Origin: Apiotrichum sp. Y4204
Taxonomy: Eukaryota > Basidiomycota > Tremellomycetes > Trichosporonales > Trichosporonaceae
DNA length: 64,000 bases
NCBI GenBank assembly: GCA_025531455.1
Contig: JAMYHL010000030.1
Coordinates: 248,001-312,000, forward strand
Direction of reading: 5' to 3'
A program made the position numbers and the translations under genes. The notes below the pieces were generated by a model that searched no databases, was not told the DNA's origin, and saw nothing but the letters and a program-made list of their open reading frames with translations. This document shows positions 1 through 10,722 of this stretch, piece after piece (the stretch's first letter is position 1; the number at the start of each line of letters is the position of its first letter).

Positions 1-1280
1 CCGTGTGGAAGGGGTCCGAAAGCGCGGCCTTGATGCTGTGCGGGGCCGAAAGGTAGTAGGCAATGCCCGAGACGGCCGAAAGCTGGTTAGAGTCCTCAAG
101 GGGCTCCCAGACACCGAGGAGGCGGACAAGGAGGTTGTTCGGGAAGCGCGAAGCGAGCATCTGCGACACAAGGAAGATGTTCGAGGTGAGGGCCGACTCG
201 AGCATGATGGGCATGTTCGAAGTGTAGAAAAGCTTGACCGGGTAGGTCGCGCGCTGGCCACGCATGCGCGACGACTTGATAGGGATCTCGACGCGGAAGC
301 CCTGGAGGTAGATAACGGCGGCGAAGACAACGAGCGTAGCGATGACGTTCATCATGTTGGGAAGACGCTCGCGGTAGAAGGCCTCCTTGAGCGCACGAGT
401 CTTGTCGTTCCAGGTGAAGAGGAGGTGGAAGAGCGCGATAACAGCACCCTCAAACTCGGGGCCACGGCCAGTGTTGACAGTGTTCGGCGAGAAGCACTTC
501 CAGACGATCGACTCGCAAATGTTGGTAGCGATGAAGAGCGAGATACCGGAACCAAGGCCGTAGCCCTTGGTGAGGAGCTCGTCAAGGAGGATGACAATGA
601 GCGAAGCGGAAACAAGCTGGAGAATCAGGAGAAGGCAGACACCGGCACCAAGCGACTTGGGCGCGCCGTAGAGACCGGTAAGAACGTAGACGGTGGCCTG
701 GCCGAGAGCGATGATGAGGGCAAAGACTAAAGTGAGCAACAGATCTCATTCTCCCGGCTTACGCTTCTGGGCCGAGCCGAACAGGGCGCGGTCGTCCTTG
801 AGGCTGAAGTCGACCTCGATAAGCTGGGCGCCAGCGAGGAGCTGCATGATCATGCCCGAGGTAACGACGGGGGTGACACCGAGCTCCATGAGGGTACCGC
901 GGTTGGACGCGAGGATGACACGGAGCCAGTAGAGGGGATCGGACGAGTCGGACGACATGATACCGTAGAGCGGGACCTGGGCACAGACGAGGAAGATAAG
1001 GAGTGTAGTAGCGGTCCAGAGGACCTTGTGCTGGAACGTCACCTGGATGTTAGCTGATGCGTGATGCAGCTGTCAGTTGGTCGCGCGACGCGCGCCAGAT
1101 TACCCACCTTGCGCTCAGGAGCAGTAACCTCGGGGAGGATGCTCATGAACGGGCGGACGAGCTCAAGAAGACGGACTGGAGTTAATGTCTGCGATGCGTT
1201 TGGATAGAGGTTGGCATCATGCGTGAACCCCAATCACCCGCGATGTCATCCTCCTTCCTTCCTCGCGACTCACAACCCAT
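1..1280 (-). CDS. SEC61: Sec61 alpha, ER translocon channel subunit (C-terminal part off the window)
   Basis: Pore-forming subunit of the ER protein-conducting channel. Four exons are visible: 1274-1280, 1108-1175, 763-1042 and 1-726, the last running off the left edge. The first exon is only 7 nt (ATG GGT T); splicing it to the next restores the typical start [12 protein letters not shown], followed by [10 protein letters not shown]. Exon 3 carries the plug region and first membrane helices ([28 protein letters not shown]). Exon 4 holds further helices and the cytosolic loop [19 protein letters not shown]. About 359 residues are present of roughly 480 expected. It shares a 522-bp upstream region with DUS3 on the other strand. 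Family assignment is very secure; the 7-nt exon is inferred from phase and family alignment. Confidence 0.95.
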
Positions 1281-1802
1281 GTTGGCGAGTTTCCACTTGG
1301 GTCAGGGGCCGTAAACCAAGAGAACGAAGGAAAGGGGGGGGGGAGGGGGCGAGCGTCCTGTGTCGACTGCAGGGAGTGCAAAAGGACGAGGCTCTGATAA
1401 GACGAATAAGTGTCGGTTGGTCGGAATGGATGGAAGAGGAGATGGATGTCGAGATGAGGGTGAGAGGGGGGTGGGTGGTGGTGGCCCGGCGACGACTGCC
1501 AGCGTGCTGCCAGCGCTTGCAGCTTCCAGCTCGACGCCGAACAGCCACACGCGCGGTTCAATCCCAGATCACAGGGCGCTCTACGCAGGGCGTCAGCCAA
1601 CGCGCGCCGCGACGTGGAATGGCGATTTTGGCTCACAGCCAGATACCACGTGGTATTTTGATCCCGCCTCCCAACTTTTTAGGCCCCGCACTTTGCCGCC
1701 CACTCAAAAAGTTGGAGAACGTCGAGAGATCGGGCAGCGCAGGCAGTCACCACTAATACATTGCAAGATCTCACTTGTTCTCTCCCAACCACACTGTTCA
1801 CC
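1281..1802. promoter_or_regulatory. Shared upstream region of SEC61 and DUS3
   Basis: Intergenic DNA between two divergent housekeeping genes. It contains a G-run near 1336 and CCAGCG/GCTGCC-rich sequence around 1495-1520. No clear TATA box is visible. Open frames here are short and not conserved-looking. Confidence 0.4.
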
Positions 1803-4091
1803 ATGGCCGACGCTGCAGTAGAGACAATCAACCGAGACGTCAAGGGCGAGGACCTTCTCCGCGGGCGCGCGGGCATTGCGCATCTCAAGGCCGAGTGGGT
1901 CCTATTCTGTCTATGGAGCTGACCGGTAGATACATCCTCCCGCGCGAGGTGGCCGAGTCGTCGCGTGCGGCTGCGGCGGCCGCTGCGGCCGACGACGATG
2001 CCGCCGAGGGAAGGCAGGAAGGCGGTGACGCGAAGCGCCAGAAGACGAAGAAGGGGTGGAAGGCGCGGCAGGCACAGAGCCGCGTGAAGCCCACCGGCGA
2101 GGCGGCGTTCAAGACTTGCAAGGCGTGGGAGATGACTGGGGAGTGCTCCCGCGGGGAGGCGTGCAAGTATTCGCACTCGTGGGCGGGATACTTTGAGGTC
2201 AAGCCGAAGGATATCCACTTTGAGCGCGAGGCCGAGTTTGTCGGCGAGCTGCCATTCGTCAAGTACAAGGAGCGCGAGGCGGGTGGCGAGGATGCGCTGG
2301 GCGCGTCGATTGACCTCCACACCCAGTGTCCCGTGTACGCCGACTTGGGGTACTGTACATACGGGTGGCGGTGTCGCTACCTCGGTGGACACGTGCACAA
2401 GGCGACGGAGGATGGACCCGACTCGCTCACGCGGATTGGCGCGTGGGAGCTCGACGGCAAGCTCGCCACGAAGGAGGGCGAGAGCCCCGAGGGTCGGCAC
2501 AACGAGATCAACTGGCCAAACCACGAGATTCTCAACCAGCTCAAGCACAACAAGTATCCCTGGAAGTTTACGCTCCGCTATCTCAACCACATTGAGCCGC
2601 ATAAGCCTTTTGACCTTGCGTTCCCGAAGGGCACCGTCCGGCCAAAGAAGGGCAAGGGCGGCAAGCAGCAGGCCCCGGCGCCGGCTGTGGTGGACGAGGA
2701 GGCGGCCATGAACAGTGTGAGCGAGGAGGCTGCCATGAATGGCGCGAGTGAAGAGGCGGAGATGAACGGCGGCAACGACGCCGGCGTCGTTCCCGGTGAG
2801 GCGGAAGCAATGGACGTGCCGCTCCGCCCGGAGGAGAAGCGCCGTCTGAACTGGGACAACGGGCTGTATCTTGCACCCCTGACGACTGTGGGCAACCTTG
2901 TGAGTTACATGAGTTTTGTCTTTTAGCTGACCGCAGCCGTTCCGCCGCGTGTGTGTCGACTACGGCGCGACGATCACCATCTCGGAGATGGCGCTTGCAC
3001 AGCCGCTCATCACGGGCCAGAGCGACGAGTGGGCGCTTGTCCGCCGCCACGAGAGCGAGAAGATGTTTGGTGTGCAGCTCGCGGGAGGTTTTGCGAACCG
3101 CATGGTGCCGGCCGCTGAGATTCTCGGGCGTCAGCTCGGCCCCAGTGGTATCGATTTCGTGGACGTCAACATGGGCTGTCCTATCGATCTTCTCTTCAAC
3201 CAGGGTGCCGGAAGTGCATGTGAGTTGCGTGCGGTGCGTCATCAGAACTGACAGCAGTGATGGACAACCCTGGTCGTCTGGGCAAGATTCTCGTCGGCAT
3301 GAACCGCGCACTGGGAGAGAGTGAGTAACTGCGTAGCGAGTAACCGTTTAGCCCCAAGGCCCCAGCTTACATCAGTCCCCCTGACAGTCAAGTTCCGTAC
3401 GGGCGTTGCTGCGACCAAGCCCAACGCGCACAAGCTCATTCCGCGCTTTGCCACCGAATGGGGCGCAAGTGCCATGACGCTCCACGGACGTTCGCGGCAA
3501 CAGCGTTACTCGAAGCTGGCCGACTGGAGCTATGTGCGGCAATGCGTCGACGTGCTCCGCGAATCGGTCAAGGACGCGGGGATGGCGCCGATCCCGATAT
3601 TCGGCAACGGCGACTGCTTTTCGGCACAGTCGTACTGGGAGGAGAAGGAGCGTTCTGGCGTGGACGGCGTAATGGTTGCACGCGGCGCGCTCATCAAGCC
3701 ATGGATTTTCACCGAGATTGCCGAGCGGCGCGAGTGGGATATCTCTGCCACTGAGCGTCTGGAGGGTATCCGGAAATTCGCAGAGTACGGCCTCTCGCAC
3801 TGGGGTTCGGACAGCATGGGCGTGAACACGACGCGCCGCTTCCTCCTCGAGGCGCTCTCCTTCCAGCACCGCTACGTGCCGATCGGCCTGCTCGAGCGCA
3901 TGCCGCCGATGCTCAACGAACGCCCGCCAGCGTACCGGGGTCGTAACGAGCTCGAAACCCTGCTTGCTAGTCCGTTTGTCGGCGACTGGGTCAAAATCTC
4001 GGAGATGTTCCTGGGGCCGGTCGCCGAGGACTTCAAGTTTGTGCCCAAGCACAAGAGCAACGCGTTCGGCAGCGAGGAGGCGCAGGGATAG
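1803..4091 (+). CDS. DUS3: tRNA-dihydrouridine(47) synthase, Dus3 type
   Basis: Flavoenzyme that reduces uridine 47 in the variable loop of tRNAs. Five exons: 1803-1894, 1930-2899, 2937-3219, 3258-3320 and 3376-4091, giving 707 residues (yeast Dus3 is about 668). An Ala/Asp-rich N-terminus precedes two CCCH zinc fingers, around residues 94-113 ([20 protein letters not shown]) and 163-185. These are diagnostic of Dus3 among Dus enzymes. The TIM-barrel follows, with [31 protein letters not shown] (catalytic Cys about 435), PLTVKFRTG and [15 protein letters not shown]. The start ATG sits in a CACCATGG context. Introns are 35-55 nt. The only soft point is the acceptor of intron 4, chosen to give EIPLTVKF. 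Confidence 0.93.
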
Positions 4092-4380
4092 AGCACCGGA
4101 TCTTATCTGCATTCCATAGTGTGATGTGGACCGTGTTAGAGATGCATACTAGACCATGTCTCATTAGCTCCGACCCGAAGACGTGGGCCCGAAGACGTGG
4201 CCGATGGCTGACTCAGATAGTCGCATGTATCGCATGGGGAATCTCGGATCGGAGATTTCCGCACCGAAATCTGGCGATCTGGCGATGGCGATAAGTCACA
4301 GGTTGGCGATAAAGTCACCAATCGAGGGATATCCGAGGTTTAATCTCTCTCTCCAACTTCCACCCAAGCTGTAATCCAAA

Positions 4381-5688
4381 ATGACCGCCTCAAACCTGCA
4401 GACCATCGCGGTCGTCTTTCCTCTGAGCGCGTACGCGCTCGACCTGGTCCGCGGCCACTTTGCCACGGTGCACTACTACCCCGATGGCGACATTCCGCGG
4501 GACATTGCGCGCCAGGTGGATGTGTGGTTTACAAAGTGGTTTGGCCTGCCAAAGGGCCTCGAGTTTGCGGATCTGGCAAGCACGCGCATCGTGCAGCTTA
4601 CGAGCGGTGAGAACTTGGATATACTGTAGCTTGGTCTGACGGGTAGCTGGGGCGAACCTCGCGCTCGCGCACCCCGCGCTGCGCTCCCCCGCAGCCAGGA
4701 AGCAGATCTCCGTGTGCTCCTCTTCTGGTAAGGCCCCCGTTCTTCCACTTCCCACTGACGGCAAGGCATCCACGTCCTCTCCATCCCGCCATACATAGTC
4801 GGCATGCTGGTCTCGATGTACTTTAATTTTCAGCCCTGCGCGGTGATCACCACCACAGAGGGACGATGGCCGTCCCGCCCCGAGCTGGGATACCGCGCAA
4901 CACCTGATGCGGAGCGCGACGTGCCGATCGAAAAGGACTTTGGCAAGGGCGGGTTCAAGACGCTCTGGGGCAAGACGGCGGGTATGCTCGGATACGGGCA
5001 TATCGGGCGCGAGACGGCGCGTATCCTCCGTGCGATGGGCGTCAAGATTATCGCGGCCAACAGTTCTGGCGAGCGGCGCGTAGATGATGGCGTAAGTTGG
5101 ATATATTGGCATGAGCTCATGACAGTATATCATTGAGGGAACGGGTGATCGTGAGGGAACAATCCCCGAGGCGTACTATTCCACCTCGGACGCCAAGTCG
5201 TTCAGCGCCTTCCTCGGCCGCTGCGACATCCTTGTCGCGTCCCTCCCGAGCACAAAGGCCACCGTCGGCCTGCTCAAGAAGGAACACTTTGACGCGCTGC
5301 CGCCCGACGCGGTGTTTGTCAATGTCGGACGCGGCGACCTCGTCACTTCGGGTAAGTGCCCGCTGCACACTCTGTCCGCTGAGTCGGGAGACTCAGGATC
5401 CCTCTCCCAATACCTGTCTCCCACTCTCCGCTAACGCCAGAAACGCTTCTCGCGGCGCTCGACGCCCCGAACGGCCTCCTCGCCGCCGCGCTCGACGTAA
5501 CCGACCCCGAACCCCTACCGAAAGGCCACGCGCTGCTCACCCACCCCCGCGCGGTGATCACGCCGCACATCTCGGCCGACATTGAGGGATACTTTGACCG
5601 CGGCGCCGAGCTACTCGTTGCCAACGTCGAACGGGTACGCGACGGGGGCGAGCCCATGAACGAGGTGGATCCCGAGCGGGGATACTAG
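4381..5688 (+). CDS. D-isomer-specific 2-hydroxyacid dehydrogenase (glyoxylate/hydroxypyruvate or 2-ketoacid reductase type)
   Basis: NAD(P)-dependent oxidoreductase acting on small 2-keto or 2-hydroxy acids. Five exons: 4381-4606, 4647-4727, 4766-5091, 5126-5351 and 5441-5688, giving 368 residues. The dinucleotide fold is seen as MLGYGHIGRETARILRAMG (GxGxxG). Downstream are FVNVGRGDLV with the substrate-binding Arg, a DVTDPEPLP segment with the Glu, and VITPHIS with the catalytic His, in the normal family order. Substrate cannot be told from sequence. The upstream 290 bp contain repeated GGCGAT/GGCGATCT words around 4260-4315. It lies tail-to-tail with the CitE-like gene, 82 bp apart. Confidence 0.85.
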
Positions 5689-5770
5689 AAATACTGGGAA
5701 TACTAGGGATATCTAGAACATGTATACATGCTGCATGCTGCTTCCTCACTTGTCTACCTCTTACATTTCC

Positions 5771-7170
5771 CTACGAGACATCCTTCTCCGTCACCTCGGG
5801 AATCGGGAGGCGCGCCTGCTCCGCGAGCGCAAGCACGCCCAGCGCCTGCTTGTACACCGGCGCATCGATCATGACCCCATCGAGGCCGTACGCGCCGCGC
5901 CCGAGGCGGTCGTTGAGCTCAAACGAGAACTTTACGCGGGCAGCCTTGAGGATTGCTAAACGTTAGAAAGGTAGCAGAGGGAGAACGTACCGGCCGCAGA
6001 GGGGGCGAACGCCTCCTGGATGATATCGACCTGCGTTGGGTGGATAGCTTGCTGATTGTGAGCAAAATACAAACCAAGGATAAAGAGCAGGCAGTGGTGT
6101 AGTCGCGCCTCTGCGCTCTGTGCTCCGCTTCGCGACGCACCTTTCCTGTGAATCCCAGCCGGCGGCCATCCTCGCTCTCGGCGCGCAGCGCGGCGGGGTC
6201 CTTGTAGTTCACGCAGACGAGGTCGATCGCGCCGAGCCCGAATGCCTTGGCGGTCACCACGAGCTTGCTGCGGTGGTACAGCAGCTCGAGGCGGGACTCG
6301 GTGCGTGCGATGCCGACGTCGGCGCAGTCTGGAGTTAGTGTATGACGGTGGGACACTTGATCTCAGTCGGCCAGAACAGAGTTCGCCTGTGCTCGCCCCG
6401 TCTGAGCTTGCCCCGTCTGTGCTTGCCCCGTCTGTGCTCGCTCCGCCTGTGCTCGCACCGCCTGTGCTCGCCCCGCCTGTGCCCGCTCCGCTCGCGACTC
6501 ACAGTCCTCAGCCGCAAACTGCCGTCAGCCCCGCCAAACACACAAGTACGCACAAGCAACGCATCGAGGTGTCCCTTGCCCGCGGCTGCAATCTCCTTGA
6601 TCTTCATCATCGCCTCGGCCGTCTCAATCATGCCAATGATACGCAGCGGGTTGGCGCCTCCGCGGCGCTTCTCGGGCGGGCAGAGCGCGTCGATCCGCGA
6701 GACGACCCACTCGATGTGATCCGGGTCGTTGGTCTTGGGCAGCGCGACCGCCTCAATGTTGCGTGTGCGGAGCTGGAATCAGTACAGCCAAGTAAGTATC
6801 TTGTACGCACCACCGCATCGAGGTCCGCCTCGGCCCACTGCGTCCCGACGGCATTGATGCGTGCCATGGCCTCGCCGCGCGGCCGCTTCGCGTCGAGCAG
6901 CTCACACACGAGCCGGCGCGCCTCGGGCTTGGCCGCCGGCGCGACCGCGTCCTCGAGATCGTACGAGATGCTGTCTGCGTCGCTTGCGAGCGACTTTTCC
7001 AGCATGCGCGGGTTCGAGCCGGGCACTGAATGTCAACATACATACAGAGAATCCTCCACACTCTACGCACCGTACAGCATTGCGCGGCGGAGGATCGGGG
7101 GGCGCTCGGCCGCGGTGGACATGGCGCGCGCTGCGCGCTGCAGCTGTTGGGTGGGGCGGAGCTTGAACAT
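5771..7170 (-). CDS. CitE/HpcH-HpaI family lyase, citramalyl-CoA lyase (CLYBL)-like, mitochondrial
   Basis: Predicted C-C lyase cleaving malyl- or citramalyl-CoA type thioesters. Seven exons: 7071-7170, 6811-7025, 6554-6772, 6503-6518, 6141-6328, 5991-6051 and 5771-5955, giving 327 residues (human CLYBL about 340). The N-terminus MFKLRPTQQLQRAARAM reads as a mitochondrial presequence. Family motifs follow: LYVPGSNPRML, SYDLEDAVAP, IIGMIETAEAM, FAAEDYCADVGIART (metal-binding Glu and Asp) and GKQAIHPTQVDIIQEAF. The fourth exon is only 16 nt; it is required to make FAAEDY. The intron after it is 174 nt and carries a 15-bp tandem repeat. Its tandem neighbour is a MaoC-like hydratase, which suggests itaconate/mesaconate-type metabolism (inference). 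Confidence 0.85.
6386..6490. repeat. 15-bp minisatellite inside a CitE-like gene intron
   Basis: Seven adjacent imperfect copies of a 15-nt unit, consensus CCTGTGCTCGCCCCG on the plus strand. It lies wholly within the 174-nt intron 6329-6502 and accounts for that intron's unusual length. Confidence 0.9.
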
Positions 7171-7478
7171 GTTGGTGGTGAATGGGCGGTTGACAGTTCC
7201 GTGACGACCGCTTTGTACGATAACTGTGGTTTGGGAAGTTCGGGTTGTGGGCTGGTGATAGGACACAAAGGATGCCGACCAACCGCGCCCAACCAGCTGC
7301 GTCATGCCAGAAGCCAGTTTCCGAACTCCGCAATCAACCTCCCGACTTCCGACTGGCCCTTCGATTCCTCTACCCCTCTATCCCTCACGGCTCGACGGGA
7401 AACCCGTACGGACACCCGACCAGCGCCGAAATTTGCATGCATATCTCTCCGTAACTACTGTGTTTGACTTCTGATGCA
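7171..7478. other. Spacer between the hydratase and lyase genes
   Basis: 308-bp region that should hold the hydratase 3' end and the lyase promoter. No other gene, TATA box or structured element was recognised. Confidence 0.5.
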
Positions 7479-8589
7479 CTAGACGGCCATGCTGGGCACG
7501 AGCGTCGCGGTCGCCTTCATGCCGACGCGCCCCTCCTGCTCCGCCCAGAGGGTGAGCGTCTTGCCGCGCTCCTCCCACTTGGCCTGCAGCTTGATCTCGC
7601 GGTTGACGTACATTGGCGACGTGGCGCGGTACTCGAATTTGGAGAGGAACGCCGCGGTGTCCCCCGCCGCCTGCCCCGCCAGCTCGATCAGCAGCGTCGC
7701 CGTCATCGGACCGTGTACCACCAAGTCAGGGTGGCCCTCCATCTCACGTGTCCACTCGAGGTCGTAGTGGATCTTGTGCGCATTGTACGTCAGCGCAGAG
7801 TACCGGAACAGCAGCGGCGAGCTGGGCGTGTACGCCTTGCTGTAGTCGGGCTCGGGCATGTCGGACGCTATAGAGAGAGTCAGCACGCAGAAGTCTCCCT
7901 TCTCACTCACAGGGAGGCTTGGCCTTTGGCTCGCCGGTCGCGACCTCGTTCGGCCTGAACACATGGTTGCGCTCCTCGCGGACCGCCCACGCGCCCTCTG
8001 GCGCGGACGCCGGGCGGAACTCGCGCAGCTGCTTGACAAACATCATCTTTTCGTTCTTGACGCTCACACCGCCGACGCGCACGCTCTGCACTGCCTCCTC
8101 GCCAATCTTGAGGTTCAGGTCCGGGTTCCACTCAAACATGCCTCCGGCCCACATCCGCCGGTCAAAGGGTGCTGGCGCATTGTACTCCTAGAAAGTATCA
8201 GCCTCCGAAAACAATCCCCAAACTCATTCCGCACTCACAGTCGCGGTCCCGTCCTTGCCGAGCTCGCCAAGCCACTCCTCGCCCTGGAAGTAGATGAGGT
8301 GGAATGCGTTCGGCAGGCTGCCGCCCAGCTCACGGATACCGCTGCCTGCCGAGGAGAACCGCGCCCGCGAGGGAAGCGTGCGGAGGAGCTGCTCGGCGCG
8401 CTGCGCCGAGATCATATCCGTCGACAGCGTCGCGGGCTTGGAGGTGATCTCCTCGATCCATTCATCGAGGGTCTCGCCGCCGCGCCCGATGGACATTGGG
8501 CGGGAGAAAGCCAGCGGGGCAAGCGGGGCGAGCGGGGCGCGGGCGCGAGCCGGGAGCGCACGGAGAGTGGGGAGCGCGTGGCGGAGCAT
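7479..8589 (-). CDS. MaoC/HotDog-fold hydratase (HTD2 / mesaconyl- or itaconyl-CoA hydratase-like), mitochondrial
   Basis: Predicted hydratase/dehydratase on acyl thioesters. Three exons: 8239-8589, 7911-8187 and 7479-7867, giving 338 residues. The N-terminus MLRHALPTLRALPARARAPL is rich in Arg, Ala and Leu without acids, typical of mitochondrial import. The middle has an N-terminal half-HotDog (WAGGMFEWNPDLNL, VFRPNEVA). The C-terminal HotDog has LLFRYSALTYNAHKIHYD and HPDLVVHGPMTATLLIEL, the hydratase-2 region. This two-domain arrangement is shared by yeast Htd2 (mitochondrial fatty acid synthesis) and by mesaconyl/itaconyl-CoA hydratases. Sequence alone does not separate these roles; the adjacent CitE-like lyase on the same strand favours a C5-dicarboxyl-CoA substrate. 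Confidence 0.82.
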
Positions 8590-8836
8590 CTTTGGTGGCC
8601 GTGGTGGAGTGTGTGGAGCAGGAAGGATGGAGCGCCGGAGCGCTTTTCACTATTTATCGTGTCCTGGCAACGGTCGGGTACAGCTCCAGCCACCGCCGGG
8701 GACGTCATCCGATATCTGGATTCAAGTCGCCGAATTCCGGCAATCACCCGAGCCTGGCTCATTGACCCCCTCCACACCCATCTCGATCCATCCATGTACT
8801 CGCTCCAGATTATGCAGGCTATACATCTACACACTA

Positions 8837-10722
8837 TTACAGGGAACGGTCGAGTGCAGCACGCACCGTCTTGATGAGGAGCGGGACATGCACCTGTTGT
8901 CAGCAAAGACACCGAGACCAGGAGCGGGAGCCAGCCCCAGGTGGCCGAAAGGCCGATAGATCCGAAGCCGAGCCCACAACTCATGCACTCACCCTTACAG
9001 CCGTCCCGTCTTTCAGCAGGTGGCGATTCTTCTCTCCCGGGTCCGCATCCCATTGCTCCTTTGTGAGGAGCTCGGTTCCGCGCTGTCGTCAGCATTGAAC
9101 TACCAGAAACACCCACGATGGCAGTATAGTGGTACCCCAAGGCCGTGGACGGTGCCTCGTAGTCACGCGCAACGACGTCCGGCGGGAGAAGCTCGACGAC
9201 CGCAGCGCCGTCCTGCATCCACACGAGGTGCTCGAGTGCGTCACTGTGAACGCCGATGAGAATCTGAGATCAGCCATATTCCCCAAGCACAGCACCTACC
9301 GATCCCTGTGCGATGGCCTGGAGCTGCGCGCCAGGCGAGAGCGGGAGCTGAACACGAGAAAAGGCCACGCCGCGCTCCTTTGCAAGCGCAGTGAGCGCGT
9401 GGACGAGCGCATCGTGCTCGCGGTCGAGGACGCGCTGATGGGTGTACTGGGAGTCGACGTACACGATATGGTGTTCCCGCCGGCGCGGAGAGAATGGGAC
9501 GCGGAACGCACGCCGCACGCGTAGCCTCGCCGTCGCCCAGAACGTGCGGTGGTGCCGCGCCTGCAGGACCGCCATCGCCATATGGCCCCATGTCGAGACT
9601 TCTGCGGAGCGGTGCGTCGCGCCGCGGTCGACTATTGCAACTGTCGTCAGAGGTGGGCGGAGGGATGGGCAGGAAAAAGTCTTGGTGCGCCAGATATAGA
9701 CTTTGCCAAGCGATCTTCCTATTCGGACTCACTTCTCTCAAAGTACACCCATCTGTCCTTCCGCGAGAGGCGGGCCCACTGCTTGGCCTCGACGACGTTT
9801 TTCCCCCACAGTGCGCTCGACAGATTCCCGAGAATCCCGTTCACGCGCCACCGGGCGTCCCACGGGATGACCACCGTGTCGGCGGTGACGGGCACGTTCG
9901 CGTCCGCCCCGCGCGCCGAGCTGGAGAGTGCCGTGTACGCGCCGAGCACGTTCTCGAGAATAAAGGCGTAGTACGAGCTCAGTCGCGACGGCTCGGGCCC
10001 GGCACCCTCGTTGAGAAACACTAAAGTTAATGAAGACCACGCGCGGACTCATTTTATTCAACCCACCCGTCGTGCCTTTGAAGCATGTATCCGGCACGCG
10101 CGCGTCGGGGCTCTGTGTCGAAATCCGGACCGACTGCCCCGTGAGAATCTCGTCTTCAGAGGGCAGCGCCGACTCCTCGGGCGTGTACATGTCTGCGGTC
10201 AGTGACGGCTTGGCACGGGCAGGGCGCATGGAATGGGGCTGGTGCATCGAGCCGGGCGTATCTTGGCATCGACGCTGCGGACGCCCGGCGCCAGTCGCGC
10301 CAGCCCGCCATCCAGCCCTCATACGCACAGAAGACCCCTCCACGGAACCACACGCGCTCAAACACCTCGTACCCCGGCGTCCCGCCGATATGCGTCGTCC
10401 ACCCGGAAACGGATCGACAGCGGGTAAAGTGCTTGTCGGGGTGATGCGGGAGCGAGCCAAGGTCGAGCGGCCAGAACTGGAGTCAGCAGAGTCGCAAAGC
10501 AAAAGTCGCACAAAGAGGCCAAGCGTGAACAGGAATATGAGAGCCGCCGCGACTGCTGTTAGTGTCCCACGCTGCATGCTGCGTGCTGCGCGCTCCGCGC
10601 TCCGCGTCGCATCTCCCCCGGCTCTTCCGCTCACTCATGAGACGCGGCCGCCTGCCGCTGGCGCGGTCGAGCACGGTGCGCACGCCGGGGCCGAGCCCCA
10701 GGAGCTCGTACTTCGCCGCCAT
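8837..10722 (-). CDS. GT61-type (DUF563-like) glycosyltransferase, type II membrane protein
   Basis: Predicted Golgi/ER glycosyltransferase. Nine exons: 10635-10722, 10512-10552, 10329-10476, 10067-10192, 9733-10020, 9300-9640, 9117-9263, 8993-9082 and 8837-8893, giving 441 residues. A short cytosolic N-terminus precedes a single membrane anchor at about residues 30-43 (AAALIFLFTLGLFF). The lumenal part has the family-like GYEVFERVWFRGGVFYMYTP near the start. Late in the protein is IGVHSDALEHLVWMQDGAAVVEL, aligning with the fungal GT61 HGNGLTHLLWM region but with HSD in place of HGN/HGA. Introns of 34-36 nt are common here. Acceptor substrate is unknown; a role in cell wall, capsule or N-glycan decoration is possible. 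Confidence 0.7.

Noticed and set aside
5..730. 241-codon plus-strand open frame rich in Asp/Glu/Arg
   Set aside because: Exactly antisense to the large SEC61 exon; its composition results from the C3 codon bias of the real gene.
1540..1575. tRNA B-box-like GGTTCAATCCC
   Set aside because: No matching A-box or acceptor-stem complement nearby.
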